Shown here piece by piece: positions 59,818 through 64,000 of a stretch of 64,000 bases of DNA. The position numbers and the translations under genes are program-made. Origin of the DNA: Treponema sp. C6A8 (lineage in GTDB: Bacteria > Spirochaetota > Spirochaetia > Treponematales > Treponemataceae); NCBI RefSeq assembly GCF_000619925.1, contig NZ_JHVB01000002.1, positions 186,001 through 250,000 on the forward strand. The letters are read 5' to 3'. The notes beneath the pieces were generated by a model. It saw nothing but the letters and a program-made list of their open reading frames with translations. It had not been told where the DNA came from and made no database searches. The stretch's first letter is position 1. Each line of letters begins with the position of its first letter.

Positions 59818-61170
59818 ATGTTTCCTCCCCTTCCCTGCGAGCAGGCTCATGAAAAAAATCTTGAATTGATTTCGCTACTGCAAAAGGGAGAGGCAAAACT
59901 TCTTCAACTTACAAAGGAAAGCGAAGAACGTAAGGGGCACGGCGTCATGCTGGGCACCTTAGTTTGTAAGAAAGCTGAAAGCAAGGAAGAAGTTATTCTG
60001 CATGCGGTCTCGGGAATTAGTATGCAGCTGGAAATGGCAGAAATGCCGCCTGCCAGCGTAATTGTGCCGCCTCTAGTCCCGGATTCCCAAATCGAAGATG
60101 CCCTTTCTGCCAACGACCGCGAAATCCACGAACTTACAGACAAAATTAACAGCGGAGAAAGGTTCCTTATCCCGCAGCGTACCGCCCTCACCACCCAGTC
60201 CCTGCAGAAAGTTTTTGACCTCTATACCTTTACCCGCTTTGACGGCAAAAAAATCACCTTAAACGAAATTATCGCCCAGCATGGCGGACGACTTCCACCA
60301 ACAGGCACCGGCGACTGCTGCGCACCCAAACTTCTTTCCTACGCCTTTGCACATCACCTCATTCCTGCCAGCATGGACGAAGTTTTTTACGGAAAAGACA
60401 GTCACAACAAAAAATGCGGTCAAAGCTATCCCCCTTGCGATGAACGCTGCGGTTACATTCTGCCTTCAATTCTGGGACTGGAGATTCTATACCGTGACGA
60501 GTCAATTCTCGTCGTAAACAAGCAGTCAGGCTTACTTTCAGTGCCCGGCCGCACGCCGGACAAACAGGACTGCATCGAAAGCCGCATGAAGGCTCTCTTT
60601 CCTTTTACCAACCAACTCAATCAGCCGGCCGTTCACCGCCTTGATATGGAAACTTCAGGCATCATGATTCTGGCCTTTACAAAAGAAGCCCACCGCGAAT
60701 TAAACCGCCAGTTTGAAGCAAAGGAAGTGCATAAAAAATATGTCGCCCTTCTGGATGGAGTCCTTCAAAAAGCCGACGGAGAGGCGGCGCCAAAATGCGG
60801 AGAAAAATCAGGCAGAATTGAATTAAAGTTCCGCCTTGACCCGGACAACCGCCCCCATCAAATTTACGACGAAGAATTCGGAAAGATTGGAATTACAGAC
60901 TGGGAAAATCTCGGTCAGGTGACCTACCGCGCCCCGGACGGCAGCACAAGAAAGGCAACAAGAGTTTTATTCATGCCCCAGACCGGCCGCACCCACCAGC
61001 TGCGCCTGCACTCCAGCGACATTCACGGCTTCCACCTGCCAATTATAGGCGACACCCTCTACGGCAGCTGCCAGAGCGGCGAGCGTCTTATGCTTCATGC
61101 CCAGGAAATTACTTTTACACACCCTACTACACACGAAGAGATGCATTTTATATGCCAACCGGAATTTTAG
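59818..61170 (+). CDS. RluA-family pseudouridine synthase with extended N-terminus
   Basis: 450 residues. The catalytic domain (about 215-445) has VHRLDMETSGIMI with the nucleophilic Asp, and FMPQTGRTHQLRLH, both RluA signatures. The first 210 residues are an extra region: a charged helical part (about 1-130), then PPTGTGDCCAPKLLSYAFAH and a Cys-rich patch (KKCGQSYPPCDERCGYI) that could bind a metal. Similar long forms occur in gamma-proteobacteria; the role of the extension is not known to me. RNA target (23S rRNA or tRNA) cannot be assigned. Starts 3 bases after rpiA; last gene of the operon. Confidence 0.87.
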   Translation: MFPPLPCEQAHEKNLELISLLQKGEAKLLQLTKESEERKGHGVMLGTLVCKKAESKEEVILHAVSGISMQLEMAEMPPASVIVPPLVPDSQIEDALSANDREIHELTDKINSGERFLIPQRTALTTQSLQKVFDLYTFTRFDGKKITLNEIIAQHGGRLPPTGTGDCCAPKLLSYAFAHHLIPASMDEVFYGKDSHNKKCGQSYPPCDERCGYILPSILGLEILYRDESILVVNKQSGLLSVPGRTPDKQDCIESRMKALFPFTNQLNQPAVHRLDMETSGIMILAFTKEAHRELNRQFEAKEVHKKYVALLDGVLQKADGEAAPKCGEKSGRIELKFRLDPDNRPHQIYDEEFGKIGITDWENLGQVTYRAPDGSTRKATRVLFMPQTGRTHQLRLHSSDIHGFHLPIIGDTLYGSCQSGERLMLHAQEITFTHPTTHEEMHFICQPEF

Positions 61171-61182
61171 AAATTTTAAACA

Positions 61183-61338
61183 GCAAAAAGGGCGTGAGGG
61201 AGAAAAGCGTGTGGCAAAAACACTCTGATTGTGGTGGCCGCGAGAGCGGCCATGACAATAGTTTCTTTGCCACAATCAGCGTGTAGCGCGATATCGCGCG
61301 GTTTTGACATACGCTTTTCGACCGGAAGCCCTTTTTGC
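61183..61338. repeat. Nested-palindrome intergenic element with competing stems
   Basis: Outer arms GCAAAAAGGGC (61183-61193) with GCCCTTTTTGC (61328-61338), then GAAAAGCGT (61202-61210) with ACGCTTTTC (61311-61319). Inside, GTGGCAAA (61211-61218) can pair with TTTGCCAC (61266-61273), or CTGATTGTGG (61225-61234) with CCACAATCAG (61270-61279); the two share bases and exclude each other. Two further perfect hairpins are GGCCGC/GCGGCC (61236-61251) and GCGCG/CGCGC (61286-61299). It fills the gap between convergent genes. Confidence 0.8.
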
Positions 61339-61342
61339 AAGC

Positions 61343-62413
61343 TTACATATTTCCAACAAGTTCAGGGTGATATTCAAAGTGCATGTTATCAAAAATAATC
61401 CAGTAGCCGCCCCAGATAAAGCCTTGGTCTTCAAAAATCTTTATGACTGATTCAGGCGGCATCCAGCGGTCCTTAACAGGAACCAGCATCCAGTCATCAC
61501 CGCTACGCTCCTTTTCCCAGCCCCAGTAAATTGCCCGGCCGGCAAGACGGCGAGGAAGCAGATCAATTGCAATTCCATAGCTATGAAAGGATTTTCTGTT
61601 TGTCTCTGCAATTTCACGCCAGTGATAGGCATCACAGGAACTAAGATTAACTATAAAATCACGGATTTCTTTTTGTTCCGCGGTAAGAGAATCACTTTTT
61701 GTATCGATTTTTGCCATTTTATCTGCCGACGCCAGCGTCTCCACAGAAATTCCTGCAGCAAGACATATTTCAGCTTCAACCCGTTTTAAGGCAGGCAAAA
61801 TCCTTTCGTGCACCTTTGTCGTTTTGCCTAAAAAGCGGGTCCTGATAATATGATCTTCAATAATCGGGCGGGATTTAGCCGAATAAATAAAATCAAAAAA
61901 ATACATTGGGGTTCCGCCATCAGATTTTCTGTTTTCAGCAGAACCAAACTGGCGAATCCGGGCAAGTTCTTCATCTGTGTAAGTTTTGGGATCTCGAAGT
62001 TTATTGGAATAATTATACTGCAGAACCCAAAAGTCATTTTTATTTGCAAGCTGCTCTTTTGGAAGCATTCTGCCGCCAGCCCAGTAAAATTCTGCCTTCT
62101 TTTTCAGAGCCTTCTCTGCAGCTGATTTTTCATCACGATTAACAAAAAACTGAGCCGTAAGCTGGATTTTCCAGTCCTTTACTTCTTCATCATAATCTGC
62201 CTGATATTCAATATCCGGATAAAAATCCATGAATTTCTTGATTTCAGTTAGCTCTTTGGGTTCAGATAAATCAATTTCCTCTTCTTCAACAGAAAGAGTA
62301 CTTTCCCTATTCTGCGCCTGGCCCTGACTTTTATAATCAGGTTTAATATAGTTTTTTGCAAAAATCGAGAGAATTATAAAAGCAGCGCAAAACCAGACAA
62401 GAGAGAATTTCAT
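61343..62413 (-). CDS. M15-family peptidase-like protein (VanY/DD-carboxypeptidase fold)
   Basis: 356 residues from the ATG at 62413. One N-terminal membrane anchor or signal (FSLVWFCAAFIILSIFA), an acidic linker, a region of about 190 residues with no recognised motif, then an M15 zinc-peptidase domain at about 255-356: SFHSYGIAIDLLP (zinc His and Asp), FEDQGFIWGGYW, and FDNMHFEYHPEL (catalytic Glu-like position and last zinc His). It probably trims D-Ala-containing cell-wall peptides in the periplasm. An ATG 14 codons upstream overlaps the promoter and is rejected. Confidence 0.82.
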   Translation of the reverse strand: MKFSLVWFCAAFIILSIFAKNYIKPDYKSQGQAQNRESTLSVEEEEIDLSEPKELTEIKKFMDFYPDIEYQADYDEEVKDWKIQLTAQFFVNRDEKSAAEKALKKKAEFYWAGGRMLPKEQLANKNDFWVLQYNYSNKLRDPKTYTDEELARIRQFGSAENRKSDGGTPMYFFDFIYSAKSRPIIEDHIIRTRFLGKTTKVHERILPALKRVEAEICLAAGISVETLASADKMAKIDTKSDSLTAEQKEIRDFIVNLSSCDAYHWREIAETNRKSFHSYGIAIDLLPRRLAGRAIYWGWEKERSGDDWMLVPVKDRWMPPESVIKIFEDQGFIWGGYWIIFDNMHFEYHPELVGNM

Positions 62414-62448
62414 TAAAAAAATTATAACGCAAAAACCCGTTAAAACAA
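62414..62448 (-). promoter_or_regulatory. Leaderless promoter of the M15 peptidase gene
   Basis: Minus strand: TTGTTT (62443-62448), 16-bp spacer, TATAAT (62421-62426), 7 bases (T-rich), ATG at 62413. No Shine-Dalgarno. Confidence 0.65.
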
Positions 62449-62532
62449 ACTGCAAAATCTGCTAGAATGTGTAACAAAGCAGATCTCTATATATTTATAA
62501 TATAGAATATTTAAAATGGAGTTATATAAAAA

Positions 62533-63282
62533 ATGAAAAAAACAACTAAAATTGCAGCATGTGGTCTTGCACTTGTACTTACCCTTTCTTCAGTTATTAC
62601 AGCAAAAACAAAATTGGACGCAAACGGAAATAGTGTAAGTTTTTGGAAGGAACTTTTGCTGGGAAAACAGAAATACGTAGAATATGATGATGTTGACCTT
62701 CAGACAAACAATGTTTTCCAGAAGAAAAAGGAACGCCAGTCTACAATGATTTATAATCCGGTAACAAAAAAAGCCGGTGTTTCAACATATTTTGAGACAA
62801 TGTTCTTCAATTTTGTTTTCAGCTACGCAGACCGCCAGCTTATCATTAAAGGTGTTGAATCTTATCTTGATGATTTTGAAAACAAACGCCTCATCCACAA
62901 TAAAAACAAATCGACAAAAATGTATGGCCGCGGAAAATGCTTTGCCGAATACGGTACTGTAAAAATCATGATGAACCATGAATCAGATACAACTTTCAGT
63001 GTTGGTTACCGTTTTGAAAAGAAAACTCCTTACTTTGTGGTTTCTATCAGAGGCGCAAAAGACCAGGCTGAAAACCAGTCAACTTACGCTGTAAAAGAAT
63101 TCCCTACAGTAACTATGTACTTCACACGCGCTCAGGCAAAAGACTTTGCTGAAAAACTTGGTCAGGATCAGCTCGATGTTCTTCAGGCAGATTATGATGA
63201 AAAAATTGCCGGCGCACAGAACAGAGTTATCAAGGAAAAAGATGACTACAACGAAAAAAACGCTGATGTGTACGAAGAATAA
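62533..63282 (+). CDS. Secreted protein of unknown function
   Basis: 249 residues. Signal peptide MKKTTKIAACGLALVLTLSS with likely cleavage after VITA; no lipobox. Mature sequence is polar with alternating strands (TMFFNFVFSYADRQLIIKG, VGYRFEKKTPYFVVSI, TVTMYFTRAQAKDFAEKL) and a charged helical tail. No domain recognised. A TATAAT box at 62496-62501 and TGGAG before the ATG indicate a short conventional leader. It resembles small periplasmic proteins conserved among treponemes, but that is an impression only. Confidence 0.65.
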   Translation: MKKTTKIAACGLALVLTLSSVITAKTKLDANGNSVSFWKELLLGKQKYVEYDDVDLQTNNVFQKKKERQSTMIYNPVTKKAGVSTYFETMFFNFVFSYADRQLIIKGVESYLDDFENKRLIHNKNKSTKMYGRGKCFAEYGTVKIMMNHESDTTFSVGYRFEKKTPYFVVSIRGAKDQAENQSTYAVKEFPTVTMYFTRAQAKDFAEKLGQDQLDVLQADYDEKIAGAQNRVIKEKDDYNEKNADVYEE

Positions 63283-63289
63283 TTAATTT

Positions 63290-64000
63290 ATGAAAATTTT
63301 CCTAAGCAGGCCGGCTGTGATTTGCGCAGCTGGCAAAAACAGCGGCGAATTGTACGATGCTCTTTGCCGCGCAGACAACTCTTCCATTAAAAAGCATAAA
63401 GTTATCAGCGGGCAGGAGTTTTTTGCGGCTTCTGTGGACATGGAAGCTTTAAATGCAGAAAATATCCCCACTGATTTTGATTCAAAACTTCTCCGGCTGG
63501 AAAATACAGCCCTCAATCAGATAAAAGATACAATAGAGACCGCTGTAAAAAAATACGGCGCCGAAAAAATCGGAGTTTGCCTGGGTTCCTGCGACAACCT
63601 TACAGAACTTTCCTGCCCTGCCCATAATGAATATTTTACAAGCGGAAAATTCAATAATTATTCAATAGAAAAACAGAGCGCACAATATGCCGCCAGATTC
63701 ATAAAAGACCGATTTGGCATAAAAGGGCCCTGCAGCAGTTTCAGCACAGCCTGTTCTTCAAGCGCAGGCGCTATAATTAAGGCCGTTCAGCTGCTAAAAG
63801 CCGGAATCTGCGACGCTGTAATCGCAGGCGGCGTTGATATTGCAAGTGACACCGCCTTAATGGGCTTTGGTTCCCTTGAAGCAATTTCCCCAGAGCCTAC
63901 AAATCCCTTCAGCAAAAACAGACACGGAATCACGATGGGAGAAGCTGCCGCATTTTTCCTGCTTTCCCGCGAAGATTTAGACGGCACAGGCATTTCAATT
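63290..64000 (+). CDS. Beta-ketoacyl-ACP synthase family protein (3' end outside window)
   Basis: 237 codons are visible from the ATG at 63290; the C-terminal half is missing. The active-site Cys155 lies in FSTACSSSAGAI, and FSKNRHGITMGEAAAFFLL matches the FabF/FabB fold further on. The enzyme joins acyl chains with malonyl-ACP. The N-terminus (MKIFLSRPAVICAAGKNS) is more divergent than housekeeping FabF, resembling synthases in aryl-polyene or specialised lipid clusters; the downstream genes needed to decide are outside the window. Begins 7 bases after the secreted-protein gene, without a clear Shine-Dalgarno. The catalytic His residues are not yet reached. Confidence 0.85.
   Translation, partial: MKIFLSRPAVICAAGKNSGELYDALCRADNSSIKKHKVISGQEFFAASVDMEALNAENIPTDFDSKLLRLENTALNQIKDTIETAVKKYGAEKIGVCLGSCDNLTELSCPAHNEYFTSGKFNNYSIEKQSAQYAARFIKDRFGIKGPCSSFSTACSSSAGAIIKAVQLLKAGICDAVIAGGVDIASDTALMGFGSLEAISPEPTNPFSKNRHGITMGEAAAFFLLSREDLDGTGISI

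Noticed and set aside
1..64000. tRNA, rRNA or insertion-sequence genes
   Set aside because: I looked in all gaps longer than about 80 bases and saw no cloverleaf, no rRNA-like stretch and no transposase; a tRNAscan/Infernal run would be needed to exclude small RNAs.

Overview
The window looks like chromosomal DNA of a spirochaete, most probably a gut- or rumen-type Treponema. This is inference from gene content. It carries an EF-G of the spirochaete/mitochondrial EFG1 type, a PnrA/TmpC-type purine-nucleoside ABC operon, many lipoproteins and porin-like proteins with no database-like name, a GH5 cellulase and an [FeFe] hydrogenase (anaerobic, fibre-associated life). GC content is moderate to low, with two clearly more AT-rich stretches (about 5.6-7.7 kb and 34.2-37.1 kb) that look acquired. 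Genes are dense on both strands. I found no rRNA, tRNA, CRISPR array, insertion sequence or origin.

Layout: 0-3.1 kb holds a threonine-synthase-like gene that lacks the PLP lysine (cut by the window edge), ArgR with ARG-box-like sites, and a beta-barrel candidate. 3.1-5.6 kb is a palindromic repeat and fusA. 5.7-7.6 kb is an AT-rich two-gene island. 7.7-9.6 kb has repeat elements, a P-loop ATPase and a membrane protein. 9.6-18.2 kb is a MarR regulator, a four-gene purine-nucleoside ABC transporter, an EamA transporter, oligoendopeptidase F and adenosine deaminase; transporter and deaminase together suggest nucleoside salvage. 18.2-24.7 kb has a methyltransferase, a Gfo/Idh oxidoreductase, a STAS/zinc-ribbon protein, mnmG and a Cache-GGDEF diguanylate cyclase. 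24.8-31 kb has GH5 cellulase, an ankyrin lipoprotein, the hydrogenase, a HAD phosphatase and a lipase-like lipoprotein. 31-33.1 kb is prfA-prmC. 33.1-37.1 kb is RhuM, an XRE regulator and an MBOAT/SGNH O-acylation pair. 37.1-42.9 kb is a TolC-adaptor-RND-PII-like efflux operon. 43-49 kb has a Rel-like (p)ppGpp synthetase with a damaged hydrolase site, a phosphoesterase lipoprotein, an outer-membrane protein, a U32 protein and an HSL-family protein that has lost its catalytic triad. 49.2-52 kb is metA, a low-molecular-weight phosphatase and a MATE pump. 52.1-61.2 kb is one long operon: hisA-hisI-hisE fusion, hisD, def, fmt, a PASTA protein, aroD-aroE fusion, rpiA and an RluA-type synthase. 61.3-64 kb has an M15 peptidase, a secreted protein and a partial ketoacyl synthase.

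Three patterns cut across the genes. (1) Many first genes have a sigma70-type -10 box only 6-9 nt before the start codon and no Shine-Dalgarno, implying leaderless mRNAs, while genes inside operons usually have clear Shine-Dalgarno sites. (2) Intergenic gaps repeatedly hold nested-palindrome elements of about 75-160 bp in at least two sequence families. (3) Several proteins keep a family fold but lack its catalytic residues (ThrC-like, HSL-like, the HD domain of Rel). A recurring TGATAGT motif also links the XRE/acyltransferase intergenic region with the promoter of the lipase-like lipoprotein about 5 kb away.
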